DNA of 64,000 bases from assembly GCF_000745015.1 (NCBI RefSeq), contig NZ_JQNA01000001.1, positions 1,364,001 through 1,428,000 of the forward strand, read 5' to 3'. This stretch comes from Burkholderia sp. 9120 (GTDB taxonomy: Bacteria > Pseudomonadota > Gammaproteobacteria > Burkholderiales > Burkholderiaceae). Under the pieces are notes generated by a model. It was not told the origin of the DNA and did no database searches. It worked only from the letters and a program-made list of their open reading frames with translations. Within the stretch, counting starts at the first letter, position 1. Every line of letters starts with the position of its first letter. Shown one piece after another: positions 36,781 to 47,113 of the stretch. A program made the position numbers and the translations under genes.

Positions 36781-37148
36781 ACTGGGCTCGCCGCGAGATC
36801 AGTAAAATCGTCTAACCGCACGCAAACGGTGTACCTGGCTCGCTGCGTCGACAGAAAAGCGCGCTCAAAAGCGCACGCCAGAATTTTACCTTTTTTGAAT
36901 TCGCTTGCGATCGTCGGACCCTGTGCAGGGGTAATCGCAAATCCATAGCTCAACGGTATGTTGTCCGCGCATAGGCGGAGCACAACGCTCGGTTTACATT
37001 ACGACGCTGATATTCACCCGGACCGACTGAAAGACAGGGCAAAGTTCGTTGAGATCACGACAGCGAGGACAAAATCGCAACACGTCGTCTGGACATTTCA
37101 TGCTCCGGAGAACAACAAGCAATCCAACTCGCTATATTTCGCGACGGG
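36781..37148. other. Intergenic region between the KaiC-like gene and the IS21 remnant
   Basis: Should hold the promoter of the KaiC-like operon. No gene is supported. Confidence 0.4.
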
Positions 37149-38132
37149 CATCTCCCGGTCGCCGCCGGGGCGCTTCAGCAGCACGCCCTGCAGCTTGCGG
37201 AAGCCAGCTGGAAACTCGGCGAATGGCGCGCCATTGCGAAGCGCTCCCGGTTTGCGCTGCAGGACTGCCAGGTAGTGACGCCAGTCGTAAATGGTTTCGC
37301 CGTGGTCATGGCTGCGGTTGATACAGCGCTCGTGCTCGGCAATCACCTGGCCTTCGGCGACGAACACGAGTCTGGCTGCGTAGACGCGCAGACTGATGGG
37401 CCGGTTCTCCCAGCCGGAGGCGACGTTGCAGAACTCGGCGTCAAACAGGTAGTGACTTACCATCGCGCTGAACCGCGCGTTGACCTCGCGCACCTTGCCG
37501 GGACGCACCCGGTCTACGGCGGTCTTCATGTTGTCGTAGATGCCGCGGCGTGGAATGCCGCCCCAGGCGACGAACGCGTGATGATGCGCGTCGAACAGCA
37601 TCTCGTGGGTCTGCAGCAGGTAGGCCCGCAGGAAGAAGGCGCGGCTGTGGCTGAGCTTGAGTTGCGCGACCTGCAGCTTGGTGCGCTCGCCGTTGATGAC
37701 GGCCCAGTCCTCGCTCCAGTCGAACTGGAACGCTTCGCCAGCGGCAAACCGGAGGGGAACGAATGTCCCGCGCCCGGTCGTCCTTGCCTGCTCGTGCTGC
37801 TCCTGTCGCCAACGCCGGGCAAACGCCGCGACACGGTCATAGGAGCCAGTAAAGCCCAGCACGCAGAGGTCCGCGTGAATCTGCTTGAGGGTTCTTCGCT
37901 GTTTGCGGGGCCGGGTCGCCTCGGTCTTCAGCCAGCCAGCAAGCTTCGCAGCAAACCCGTCGAGCTTGCTGGGGCTGTGGCGTTCGGGATAGGCGGGCAG
38001 TACGGTGCCGGCCCGTATGTAACGTCTGACCGTGTTTCTGGACACGCCCAGCCGTTTGGCAATCTCGCGCAACGACACATGATCGCGAAAGTGCCAGCGT
38101 CGGATGATGCTCAATATAGCCACGTCGATCAC
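37149..38132 (-). pseudogene. Degraded IS21-family istA
   Basis: The N-terminal two thirds of IstA are recognisable: HVSLREIAKRLGVSRNTVRR (helix-turn-helix), GEAFQFDWSEDWAVI and RGIYDNMKTAVDRV (catalytic core). After NVASGWE the frame jumps in-frame to NRPISLRVYAARLVFVAEG, so a segment that normally holds the last catalytic Glu is deleted. The C-terminus is lost after GGDREM (near 37149) and istB is absent. Frame closes at 37098 in foreign sequence. Confidence 0.8.
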
Positions 38133-38172
38133 TCCGTTCCCCTGCCCGTTGCCGAGCAGGTCAGTGTTCTAC

Positions 38173-38234
38173 GTGGGTCAATATTCGATGCAAATTACTG
38201 CGTAGGGTGGGTCAGGATTCCGTGCAAATCAACA
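38173..38234. repeat. Right end of the second IS21 element, two subterminal repeats
   Basis: GTGGGTCA-ATTC-TGCAAAT occurs at 38173-38197 and again at 38209-38230. The outer copy (38206-38234) is identical to 32338-32366. It cuts the group II intron gene. Confidence 0.8.
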
Positions 38235-39528
38235 GTCGAACCTTGTACTTGTTGCGTAACCACCGACGCAACCGCGTTGCGGTGTAACTATCGAGCGCCC
38301 GATACGCGCGTCTATCCGAGCCTACCTTGAAGTAGTTCGCCCAGCCGCGCAACGTGCGGTTCAACCTGCCCACCAGCTCCGTGGTCTCTTGCCACGCCGT
38401 CTTGAGGACGGTCATTGCATGAATCTTTTCGACCATGCGCCGAATACTCTTCTTCGACGGGCGCATGCCCATACGGGCCTGGCCAGTCGTCGCTGAGTAC
38501 AGCCGCCCAAACGTGTAACCCAGGAAGTCGAATTCGCCCTCCGGCACCTTGCAGATTTGTGTCTTCTCCTCGTTGACCGTCAGCTTCAGTTTGCCCATGA
38601 TCTCGCGCAGTCGCGACAACGCTTCCTCAGCCTTGCCATGCTTGCACAGGATCACAAGGTCATCCGCGTAGGTCACGATACGACTGCCAAGACTGCGCTG
38701 AAGTCCGAGCTTCTTCCATGCCAGCACGAACCGGCGCATGTAAATATTCGCCAGCAGGGGTGAGATGGGTGAACCTTGCGGAATGCCACGTCTGCTGTCT
38801 CGGGCTTCCGTCGTACGTTTCTTCCGGCCTCGGTTATCGGTTTCTTCAACGGAGCACTCCAACCACATCTTGATTAGATGCAGCACGCGCCGATCAACGA
38901 TGCGTCGCGCGAGCGACAGCATCAATTCGGCGTGTGGAATACTTCCAAAGTAGTCCGCAAGGTCAGCATCAACAACGTCCGTTTGCCCTCGATGCAGCCG
39001 CTCTTCCACCTCGATCACCGCTTGCTGGGCATTTCGCCCCGCGCGATAAGCGTATTGCTCTGATGGAAGGTCAGCCTCGAAGATCGGTTCGAGCACCAGC
39101 ATTGCTGCTGTCATGCACACCCGATCACGCAAGGTCGAGATGCTCAGTGGCCTCAGCTTGCCATTGGCTTTCGGGATGAACACTCTTCTGATAGGCTCCG
39201 GCCGGTAACTCTCCTGCCTGAGCGCAAGCGCCAGTTCGCCGAGCCACCTCTGCACCCCATACGCTTCGACCTCCGCGAAGTCTTGCCGATCGACACCCGG
39301 CGCGCCCCTGTTCGAGCGGCACTGGGCATACGCATGCGCCAGCACATCCTCGCGGTAGATCTTGTCGTACAGCGCGTAGAAGCGATATCCGGCTTCTGCC
39401 TTCGCTTTCGCGTGTAACGCCATCTGCAGCTTCTGAACACGAATCGGAGTTGATAGGTTGCCCAATCTCCACGTCCTCACTACGTATTGCGTCTGTCTTG
39501 AACTGAGGCCCCTTCCCTTCACCGGCAT
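38212..39528 (-). pseudogene. ltrA: Group II intron reverse transcriptase/maturase, C-terminus cut off
   Basis: Frame of 438 codons. Reverse transcriptase blocks are clear: [51 protein letters not shown] and the active site TYADDLVIL; domain X follows ([16 protein letters not shown]). Instead of continuing after [11 protein letters not shown], the frame enters the IS21 end and stops at once (LLICTES). The D/endonuclease tail and intron domains V/VI are therefore separated or lost. The true start may be downstream of the ATG at 39528, near [12 protein letters not shown]. Confidence 0.85.
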
Positions 39529-39957
39529 TACCCGGCTTCAGCGGTATTACGGGCCTCTCGGTCATCCCAAGACGCCCGGCCTGTCCCTCGCGGGCGTCCG
39601 GTTGGTCATCCCTGACCACGCCAAGGGACTTCCCGTGTTGCGTACGCTTTCCTTGTGTACATGCTGTCGCCACTACCCCGGCGCAGCGACTGGGCGTCCA
39701 GCCTGCTCATTCGCCCAGTCGTATCAGCCTTCCCCGATAGAGTTGTCGGGTCGGCCTGCGCATCGACCTTTTCGAGGTTTGCCCGGCGTTCACTCACGTT
39801 ACGGCCTGCACACTCGCGCTGTCACCAATTTGTGACACGCATCACCGAAGGCTTCAGCCATTTCGTTCCCTCCATAGCTGCTCCGGTTGCTTCCGGCTGG
39901 AGCGGTTGCCGGGTGGGACTTGCACCCACTGGAAAACGCCACCTTTTCACGGCGCAC
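38235..39957 (-). mobile_element. Group II intron, 5' part
   Basis: The RNA start GTGCGCC is at 39957-39951 (minus strand) and is followed by the typical GTGGGTGCAAGTCCCACC stem. The intron stands just after the kinase gene at 40180 and is truncated at 38235 by the IS21 end, so it cannot splice in cis. Confidence 0.75.
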
Positions 39958-40179
39958 ACCCACAGCAGTCAGTCGACTTTCTCAGAAGCAGTCATTCATC
40001 GGACAATCTTCGCCTTGGAAGAAGTTGAATAACTGCGCAGTCACACCCTCCGCCCCGACTTTTACTCCACGAAACCGTCGAATGCTGTTCGCCTCCAGAA
40101 TTCATTCGTTGGAAAGCCACCTCTCGCCTCAACATTCAAGGCGCTTGTTCGTATGGGCCAATGAAGGTGCTTTCACCAG

Positions 40180-41316
40180 TCATGGTTCGAGCAATGCATA
40201 GCGCGGCAAACTGATAGTGAATACGCATCCCACACCTGGAATGTCGCGAACACTTAGGTTTCCTGAGCTTGCTTCAACACTGCGCCGCGCGATCGAAAGA
40301 CCAAGTCCCAGTCCGGTCCGATCACTCCCATTTTGCCGGAACGGCTTGAACATGGCTTCGACGTTTTCGGCCAACAAGCCGCCGCAGTGGTCCTTCACGT
40401 CGATCAGGATGCGATCAGCTACTGCGTAAGCATCCAACGTCACGTCCGTTTGATGATGTGTGTACTTAAAGGCGTTTTGTAGCAAATTTCCGAGGGCTGA
40501 AAACAAGAGGTCCCGACTCGCGGAAACGGCCAGTCTTTCGTCAACCTTAGACACAATGAAGCCACATCCGCGAGCCCGAGCCGCGAAGGTCGCTGACTCC
40601 TTGATTTCAGCGATGAAACCAGCGAGGGAGAACATTTGGAGTGACGCCGCTGCGCCAGCACTCACACGCACGTCAGCTATTGACTGGTCAATCAAGTCGC
40701 GGAGGCTCGTCAAACTACGATCCAGAACAGAGCCGGTGGCGCCAGACAAACTCAAATTCCCGGCCCTCGCGGCAGTAAAAGCGAGCGTTGCGGTCTGCAG
40801 AAAATTGCGCAGTTCGTGTGCAAAATAGCCTAAGCGTTCATTAATTTCTTGCGCAGACTTATCCGACGCCGCCGTATCGCGTTGATAGCTGAATTCAGTC
40901 ACCGCTTCTGCGATAGCATTATCCAGGCAGCGATTGAGCGTTCTAAACTCGTCTATCGCGAACGGCGCATCACGTTCATAGGCGAGATCGGTGATGGCCT
41001 GGCAAAGGTCTCCATAGTCGTGAACAACCTGATCGACGGAAAATCCGAGGTCAAGGAGTTGCCTTCCATGTAGCGCGGCTGATGTACCAATAGCTGAAAA
41101 TGACACTCCGCCGCTGGCAAGGCCGGAGATTCTGCGGCTGTCCATCGGTTCAGATGACTGTTCGACACGCAGTGTTTGAATCAGCTGATCCAAGAACAGC
41201 GGAACCCCATTCTGCAATTGCTCATCCGTGGCATCGCGGGCGGGCCGTTGGGCGACCTTTGCTCGACATCTGCTAACAAGATCGTCGCGGTTATTCGAAA
41301 GGAACTCATGCATCAT
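40180..41316 (-). CDS. Soluble sensor histidine kinase (paralog B)
   Basis: 378 residues from the tandem ATGs at 41316/41313. Same build as the kinase at 32685: RsbRD-like N-terminal domain with the shared FSVDQVVHDYGDLCQAITDL, His167 in FAHELRNFLQTA, N box GNLLQNAFKYT, DVKDHCGG, TGLGLGLSIARR. The segment between the two domains (IADVRVSAGAAASLQ) is the most different. Divergent from the receiver at 41640. The group II intron follows its 3' end. Confidence 0.9.
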   Translation of the reverse strand: MMHEFLSNNRDDLVSRCRAKVAQRPARDATDEQLQNGVPLFLDQLIQTLRVEQSSEPMDSRRISGLASGGVSFSAIGTSAALHGRQLLDLGFSVDQVVHDYGDLCQAITDLAYERDAPFAIDEFRTLNRCLDNAIAEAVTEFSYQRDTAASDKSAQEINERLGYFAHELRNFLQTATLAFTAARAGNLSLSGATGSVLDRSLTSLRDLIDQSIADVRVSAGAAASLQMFSLAGFIAEIKESATFAARARGCGFIVSKVDERLAVSASRDLLFSALGNLLQNAFKYTHHQTDVTLDAYAVADRILIDVKDHCGGLLAENVEAMFKPFRQNGSDRTGLGLGLSIARRSVEASSGNLSVRDIPGVGCVFTISLPRYALLEP

Positions 41317-41639
41317 GGTGCGGCACTCCGTTTTAGGCTGCGCATGGCTGACCTCCCTCGGCCTCAACCAGCGGTTCGCAAGCGCGGCCCGGTCTTTGCT
41401 CACGATCACAGATACATTCAATGTACTCCTTTTTCCGCATCGGACAGGATGCCATCAAGGCCACCCAAAATCGGCATTTATTGCGCGACGAGATTTGCGT
41501 GCGGAGCTTACCCGCAGTTCTTGCTCACTTCGGTGACTCTAGCCGATGGTGAAAAATCCTCTCTTGACAGGTCGCCAAGCTGCCATACAAGAAAATGACT
41601 ACGCCCCAGCGCTACAGCCGATGGACTTCTCGACGTACG

Positions 41640-42020
41640 ATGGCCGACAGATTTCCGATAAAGATTCTGGTCATCGATGATGATCATGCGTCCGCGGATG
41701 CTTTGGCGGCGGCGTTAAATACCGAAGGGCATGACGTCAGGCAAGCCTATAGCGCTGTCGGCGCGTTCATGCATATCAACGGATGGGCACCCGCAATTGT
41801 GCTTCTCGACATTTCGATGCCGGAGCACGACGGCTTTTCAATGGCCAGGATGCTTAGGCGATTGGACCGTACTCGCAACCTCGTGATCATCGCTGTGACC
41901 GCGTTGATGGAAGACTATGTGAAGGAACGTTGCTTTCCTGGGAGCTTTGATGGCTACTTTCAGAAAGGTACTCCCATGATCACCCTCCTCGCGTTTTTAA
42001 AGGTTTTGAGCGACGGATAA
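41640..42020 (+). CDS. Single-domain response regulator
   Basis: 126 residues from the ATG at 41640 (one at 41595 is also possible). ILVIDDDHASAD, phosphoacceptor Asp in IVLLDISMPEHDG, Thr in AVTALMED, Lys in FQKGTPM (Gly replaces the usual Pro after Lys). Divergent from the kinase at 40180, the likely partner. Confidence 0.85.
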   Translation: MADRFPIKILVIDDDHASADALAAALNTEGHDVRQAYSAVGAFMHINGWAPAIVLLDISMPEHDGFSMARMLRRLDRTRNLVIIAVTALMEDYVKERCFPGSFDGYFQKGTPMITLLAFLKVLSDG

Positions 42021-42371
42021 GGTATGCCGCGACGTATGCAAATCTCACAAATTCGATATCTACACGCTTGATATCGGATAGTCGAACGTCTCTTACTAGC
42101 TAGACATGGAGCCTGCTGGCCGCCGCACCTTTATCGGGATTCAGCCGAGTTGTGCTTGTCAAAATTTGTGTCACCGGCAGATTCTTTAAGTCTCAAGCTT
42201 TGAGTCGAGCAGCAATCAACGACTCGTCTAAAACGCTAAATTCGTCACGTCAGCCCGATCATCTCGGTCTCGACTTGCGAAAGCAGCCGTGAAGCAGCGA
42301 AAATTGGGCTCGATGTTGACGTAAAGCCCCGTGAAAGGTCCTGGAGCTGGACGCTTCGGTCACACGGGCCA
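42021..42371. other. Intergenic region without a supported gene
   Basis: 351 bases; only short frames. Possibly decayed transposon DNA next to the IS402-like orf. Confidence 0.35.
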
Positions 42372-42650
42372 CTACTGTGAGTTGCCGGTTTCTTCGATCT
42401 CCAATTCCTGGAGTATTCTGGACATAAGACCGGCGCGTCGCCATTGCAGCCATTTGATGTAGCACGTCTGTGAAGGCGGAAAGTTGGCCGGTAACCTGTG
42501 CCACCTCTCGTTTTGCGTTATGACCCACAGAATCGCATTTAGCACGTCCCGTGGGTCGCGAGCTGGACGGCCAAACCGTTGCCCCGAATCTCGGCACAGT
42601 AGATGGCTAACACGCTGCCAAGCTTCGTCGGAAAGAGGAATATCCTTCAT
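42372..42650 (-). CDS. IS402-like transposase N-terminal protein (DUF4096 type)
   Basis: 92 residues from the ATG at 42650 with GAGG upstream. LSDEAWQRVSHLL, GRPARDPRDVLNAILWV and PSQTCYIKWLQWRRAGL are the DUF4096 start of IS5/IS402 transposases. The DDE half is missing, as in many stand-alone Burkholderia copies. It could be a domesticated DNA-binding protein or a fragment. Confidence 0.75.
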   Translation of the reverse strand: MKDIPLSDEAWQRVSHLLCRDSGQRFGRPARDPRDVLNAILWVITQNERWHRLPANFPPSQTCYIKWLQWRRAGLMSRILQELEIEETGNSQ

Positions 42651-42861
42651 GCTACCTCGCATAGCCGATCAGTACAGATACGACCCTGTGGATCCGCTCC
42701 AAATCGTGAACTGATGAAGATTCAACGTGTTGTGCGACCGATTGGCTATCGCTGCGTATGCTTTTATGAGGATAAAAAGGCGATAAGAATTGAAGCGAGG
42801 GCGCGGAACAAACATCCGCCCCTCCGACGTTGCACCGCTTCGGATTGCTCGCAGCCGGTAT

Positions 42862-42884
42862 AAAAAGAGCCCGCACGCGCGGGC
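42862..42884 (-). terminator. Minus-strand terminator with a possible tiny leader gene
   Basis: On the minus strand GCCCGC-GCGT-GCGGGC is followed by TCTTTTTATA. Upstream (42957-42940) GAGAGG precedes an ATG, and the region to about 43040 is AT-rich, so a short RNA or peptide gene is possible. The rest of 42651-43722 shows no supported gene. Confidence 0.5.
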
Positions 42885-43379
42885 AATGAAGCGCACGGGG
42901 TTGCGGCTCCATAAAAGATTATGGTTGCCCGTCGTCGCCATTGGGTTCATTTGACTTGCCTCTCTGCGACGGAAAGTACATTAACGGGCACGATTTAGAT
43001 AACATTAATTCATCATATAAATTCGGTTTTTCTCAAGCAACGTCGTTTCACGCATGAAACGTTTGCATTCGGGTAAACCTGAGGACGTAGGATGCCCCGG
43101 ACCAACAAGAAATGGCGAGGTGAGCGGCGGATCGCCCTAACTACAGCGTGGGACGCGGCATTTTATATTGCCATCCTGCCGCATCAGCAGGTAGCCCGCT
43201 GCGAACCGGCCCGCAATCTGGACTTCATGGACGTAGCTGCACCGGTGCCCCAACAGATTGGACTTAAGCGACGAGCGTCGCCGTACGCCATACACGGCAC
43301 TTTCTTACTTTTCAAGAAGGGTCATAGTTGTCAATGATTGGCTCGGGTCGGTCAAACGTCTCAAATTGTTTAGGGTTGT

Positions 43380-43441
43380 AGGACGCCTGCCCTGGTCCGT
43401 ACGCACGTGAACTCGCCCAGACGCCAGCGGGCAGGCGTCCT
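43380..43441. repeat. Perfect 13-base inverted repeat with 36-base loop
   Basis: AGGACGCCTGCCC (43380-43392) and GGGCAGGCGTCCT (43429-43441). It lies beyond the 3' end of the HUH transposase and could be its terminal structure; no T-tract. Confidence 0.55.
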
Positions 43442-43722
43442 GCAAGCCCCAAGGGAGGAAACCGCGGAGTGTTCCGACGTGGTCTGAACATTTCACCGCT
43501 ATGGCGATTTGTTTGGGCGCACTGAGGACATGGTGGATATAAAGGCGGGTAAATCTGAGGCTGGACAGGCACGATCGCGGCAGCGGCACAGCGGCGGGCT
43601 GCCATCGCGCCGACTCGGCCAGCGCCAGACTGCCTGTCTGGAAAGATAGGCGCAGGCGTCTGCTATCGGCTCTCGTTGCCGAAGAGCCGACAGTCGGATT
43701 GTGCATCCTGACACGATGGTGT

Positions 43723-44910
43723 TCATGCGTGGGCTCGCTCGACAGGCGGTGCCCGGATAGGTCTGCTGCGTTGGAGTATGTCGATGATGATCATTGGCGA
43801 ACCGCAGTGCCGGCAAACGAAGGTTGGCGGCACTGCTACGGTGGATACGACGTTGGCACTGAGGCCGATACTGGCAGGCACTACGTCCAGCAACTCGCGT
43901 ATCGTCGCGAGATTCTCGCGCCGCGATGGGTTCGCGATCAGACCGTAGTGGCGGATGCGGTGGAAGCCGCCAGGCAGCACGTGCAACAGGAACCGGCGCA
44001 CGAACTCATCCGTTTCGAGTGTCATGGTCTTGTTGCGTGTGCGTCCGTCCACGCGGTAGTCCTTCCAGCGGAAGGTCACGCCGTGTTCGTCGAGCGCGAC
44101 CAGGCGTTGGTTAGAGATCGCGACCCGATGCGTGTAACGCGACAGATAGGCGAGCACCGCCTTGGGTCCCGCAAACGGGCGTTTGGCATAGACCACCCAC
44201 TCGCATGCGCGCATTGGCGCAAGCCACCCGGCAAAGGCTGCCATATCGTTGAGCCCGGCGTATTCGCCGAAGAAGCGCAACTGGCCGCGGCGATAGATCG
44301 CTTCCAGCTCTTCGAGGAATCGTCGCCGGAACAGGCGCGAGAGCACGCGCACGGGAAGGAAGAAACCTGGCTTGCACGCTACCCACCGGCTTCGATCCGG
44401 CGACAGCCCACCACCGGGAACGATGCCATGCACATGGGGATGATGCGTGAGCGCCGAGCCCCAGGTATGCAGCACGAGAGTGGCACCGATCTGTGCCCCG
44501 AGATGCTTCGGATCGGCGGCGATGGTGCGCAATGTCTCGGCCGCGATATCGAACAGCAGCCCGTAGATGACAGCCTTGTTGTAGTACGCAATCGCGCTGA
44601 TCGCCGCCGGCAGTGTAAAGACCACGTGGTAGTACTCGACGGGCAGAAGATCGGCCTCACGCGCTTCGAGCCACCGGCGCGCCGCGGTAGCCTGGCACCT
44701 TGGGCAATGTCTATTGCGGCAGGAGTTGTAAGCGACCTCGATCTGTTCGCAACCGGAACAGCGCAACACGTGTCCACCCAGCGCCGCGCTGCGGCACTGT
44801 TCGATCGCTGACATCACCTTCAGTTGCCCGAGGTTCAGATTGGCGGATTGACGCCACACTGGACCAAGAGAGCGAAAGACGTCGGCCACCTCCAGCGCGC
44901 AATGCGCCAC
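43723..44910 (-). CDS. IS91-family HUH transposase
   Basis: 395 residues. N-terminal zinc finger (CSGCEQ, NRHCPRCQ), the metal-binding HUH motif in LTHHPHVHGIVPGGG, and the Tyr region VLAYLSRYTHRVAIS. C-terminal Cys pair (FVCRHCG). Moves by rolling-circle single-strand transfer. Nine bases separate it from the tyrosine recombinase upstream, so both belong to one element, as in some IS91 relatives. Confidence 0.9.
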   Translation of the reverse strand: MAHCALEVADVFRSLGPVWRQSANLNLGQLKVMSAIEQCRSAALGGHVLRCSGCEQIEVAYNSCRNRHCPRCQATAARRWLEAREADLLPVEYYHVVFTLPAAISAIAYYNKAVIYGLLFDIAAETLRTIAADPKHLGAQIGATLVLHTWGSALTHHPHVHGIVPGGGLSPDRSRWVACKPGFFLPVRVLSRLFRRRFLEELEAIYRRGQLRFFGEYAGLNDMAAFAGWLAPMRACEWVVYAKRPFAGPKAVLAYLSRYTHRVAISNQRLVALDEHGVTFRWKDYRVDGRTRNKTMTLETDEFVRRFLLHVLPGGFHRIRHYGLIANPSRRENLATIRELLDVVPASIGLSANVVSTVAVPPTFVCRHCGSPMIIIDILQRSRPIRAPPVERAHA

Positions 44911-44919
44911 GATGGTGAC

Positions 44920-45795
44920 CTACGCAGGATCCAGACCATCAAGGGGGCTGACCACCTCACGCAGAATATCGGTGGCGACCTGGGCATAAAGCGCTGTGGT
45001 CTCCAGCTTCTTGTGCCCGAGCATGACCTGGATCACGCGGATATCGACCTTCTGTTCCAGTAGATGGGTGGCAAAGCTATGGCGCAAGGTGTGCATGGAC
45101 ACGCGCTTGTCGATTCCCGCGGCCTCGGCGGCCGCATGGACCACCCGGTTGAGTTGGCGGGTGCTGAGCGATTCAATCGGGTTAAGCCCAGGAAAGAGCC
45201 AGCCACCGTCAAGCATCCGGCCCTGGGCCCGGGCCACTCGCCACCAGACCCGCAGACGCTCGAGCAGCACCGGGGACAGCATCGCGTAGCGGTCCTTCTG
45301 CCCTTTACCCTGCTCAACGCGCAGCGTCATGCGCTGGCTGTCGATGTCTCCGACCTTCAGGGCCACCACCTCGCTGGCCCGTAGTCCTGTGCCGTAGGCT
45401 ACTGCGAGCGCTGTCTGATGCTTGAGGTTACTGGCCGCCGCGATCAGTCGACCCACTTCGTCGCGGCTGAGTATGACGGGCAAGGTACGCGGAAGATAAA
45501 CCGGACGCATCTTCGCCATCAACTCCCCTTGACCGAGCGTGGTGGTGAAGAAGAACTTCAATCCGGTGATCGCCGCGTTCAGGGAAATCGGCGACACACC
45601 GCGGTCAACCAGATGCAGCTGATAGCGCCGCAAGTCCTCGACGGTGGCGGTGTCAGGCGAACGTCCGAGAAAGACAGTGAACTCTCGCACCACACGAAGA
45701 TAGTTGGCTTGCGTGGTTGGCGCGAGGCGGCGCATGCGCATGTCGTCCATCATGCGCTGGCGTAGCGGACTGATGTCCTGGCTGTGGGTAGTCAT
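44920..45795 (-). CDS. Tyrosine recombinase of the IS91-like element
   Basis: 291 residues from the ATG at 45795. N-terminal SAM-like core-binding domain (LAPTTQANYLRVVREFTVFL), catalytic residues Arg in YGTGLRASEVVAL, His-x-x-Arg in MHTLRHSFATHL, His in MLGHKKLETT and Tyr in TTALYAQV. Complete. Its role in IS91-type elements is not settled; it may resolve or target single-strand intermediates. Confidence 0.9.
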   Translation of the reverse strand: MTTHSQDISPLRQRMMDDMRMRRLAPTTQANYLRVVREFTVFLGRSPDTATVEDLRRYQLHLVDRGVSPISLNAAITGLKFFFTTTLGQGELMAKMRPVYLPRTLPVILSRDEVGRLIAAASNLKHQTALAVAYGTGLRASEVVALKVGDIDSQRMTLRVEQGKGQKDRYAMLSPVLLERLRVWWRVARAQGRMLDGGWLFPGLNPIESLSTRQLNRVVHAAAEAAGIDKRVSMHTLRHSFATHLLEQKVDIRVIQVMLGHKKLETTALYAQVATDILREVVSPLDGLDPA

Positions 45796-45841
45796 GGCTC
45801 GGCTCCTGTCGAGTGACGAGGCGGATCGCCTCATCCCTCAA

Positions 45842-45868
45842 CATAGGAAACCGGGCGGGTTTCCTATG
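45842..45868. repeat. Hairpin at the 5' edge of the IS91-like element
   Basis: CATAGGAAACC (45842-45852) and GGTTTCCTATG (45858-45868), perfect 11-base stem. Position and form fit an ori- or ter-type end of an HUH element. Confidence 0.55.
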
Positions 45869-46179
45869 AAGAACCACCACGTTGAAACGGAGTGCATACC
45901 GCGCGAGCGGTTTAGTCCTGTGGCCGCCTACTGCCTCATGCAAAAGGCATGCGTAACCTGAACCGCGCAAGTCTGTGATCGGCAGTACGCGACCCTGAGC
46001 GGTCAGTCGAGGTTCGGCAGTCCCGTGTTCCGATTTTCGAAGAGAAGCGGCCACTCGATGATCCTTCCGACGAAGATGCAAATGGCAGCGCGAGGCTGGG
46101 AAGCAACAACCGCTGAGCTAGGCGTTCTGGTTCGTCTGGGTGAACTCCCCGACATTGAATGACGGATGCGGCCGCTCCT
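45869..46179. other. Region without a supported gene
   Basis: Contains short frames that look like decayed coding tails but no motif I can name. Confidence 0.35.
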
Positions 46180-47097
46180 TTATGGCCTTGCGTTCCGATC
46201 CCAGGGCGGTTCATCGCCAAACGTCCCGGCAAGGTAATCGACGAACCGGCGTACTTTGAGCGGTATGCGCTGCGCGCTCGGATAAACCGCTTGAATCGCC
46301 AGATCAGCCGCGCGGTAACCCGGTAGCAGTGCCACAAGTTCGCCCCGCCGTAGATGCTCGCCGAACACGAAGGTTGGGCCGTACGTAATACCGGCGCCCG
46401 CGAGCGCGGCGGCAAGAAGCATCTGCGCATTGTTGGCTGTCATCCGGCATGGTCCGTCGATCACGTGCGCGCGGTTTCTCGCATCGAGCAATGTCCAGTC
46501 GCCAGACGACACGGCTTCGCTGAAGGCAAGCCGCTGCGCGAGTCGTAAGTCTTCGGGTTTGCGCGGCGCTCCATGGCGCTCGAGGTACGCGGGGGACGCA
46601 CATACGACCATTCGGCAGGGCGCAAGCCGGCGCGTCACCAGTCGTGGGTCCGTCAACCGTCCTATCCGGATTGCCACGTCAACGCCCGCATCCATGAGAT
46701 CGACATAGCGGTCCCCGAGCAGCACTTCCACGTTGACGTGCGGATGGTCCTCCAGGTAGTGGGCAACAACGTCGCCCAAGTGCATGGCGCCGAACGTGAC
46801 CGGCGCAGCGACGCGCAGTACGCCATGCGCCGTGCCTTGCGAATCGCCCGCTTCCCGATTCGCCTCGTCGAACGCTTCAAGGATCCGCTTGCAGCGCTCA
46901 TAGTAAGTCTGGCCGGCATCGGTCAGACTCAACCGCCGAGTAGTGCGCTGCAGCAGTCGCGCATTCAGCTCGGCTTCGATTGCGCTGACATGCTTGCCGG
47001 CCATCGCTGGCGATAGCCCGAAGCGGCGCGCCGCAGCAGCAAAGCTGCCCTCCTCGACAGCCGCTACGAATACGCCAAGGCTCGTCAGTCGATCCAT
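46180..47097 (-). CDS. LysR-family transcriptional regulator
   Basis: 305 residues from the ATG at 47097 with GGAG eight bases upstream. MDRLTSLGVFVAAVEEGSFAAAARRFGLSPAMAGKHVSAIE is the winged helix of the large DmlR-like branch; the rest is the ligand domain (VLRVAAPVTFGAMHLG, GVDVAIRIGRL). Divergent from the hydrolase-SnoaL fusion gene, its likely target. Confidence 0.9.
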   Translation of the reverse strand: MDRLTSLGVFVAAVEEGSFAAAARRFGLSPAMAGKHVSAIEAELNARLLQRTTRRLSLTDAGQTYYERCKRILEAFDEANREAGDSQGTAHGVLRVAAPVTFGAMHLGDVVAHYLEDHPHVNVEVLLGDRYVDLMDAGVDVAIRIGRLTDPRLVTRRLAPCRMVVCASPAYLERHGAPRKPEDLRLAQRLAFSEAVSSGDWTLLDARNRAHVIDGPCRMTANNAQMLLAAALAGAGITYGPTFVFGEHLRRGELVALLPGYRAADLAIQAVYPSAQRIPLKVRRFVDYLAGTFGDEPPWDRNARP

Positions 47098-47113
47098 TTT
47101 ATGCACTCCAATT

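Noticed and set aside
38212-39528. Defence-type (UG/DRT) reverse transcriptase or retron
   Set aside because: Domain X, VQKLQ-type start and the upstream group II intron RNA start show a normal intron maturase.
43380-43441. Integron attC site
   Set aside because: No RYYYAAC/GTTRRRY boxes at the proper positions and no integron integrase; a simple 13-base inverted repeat.
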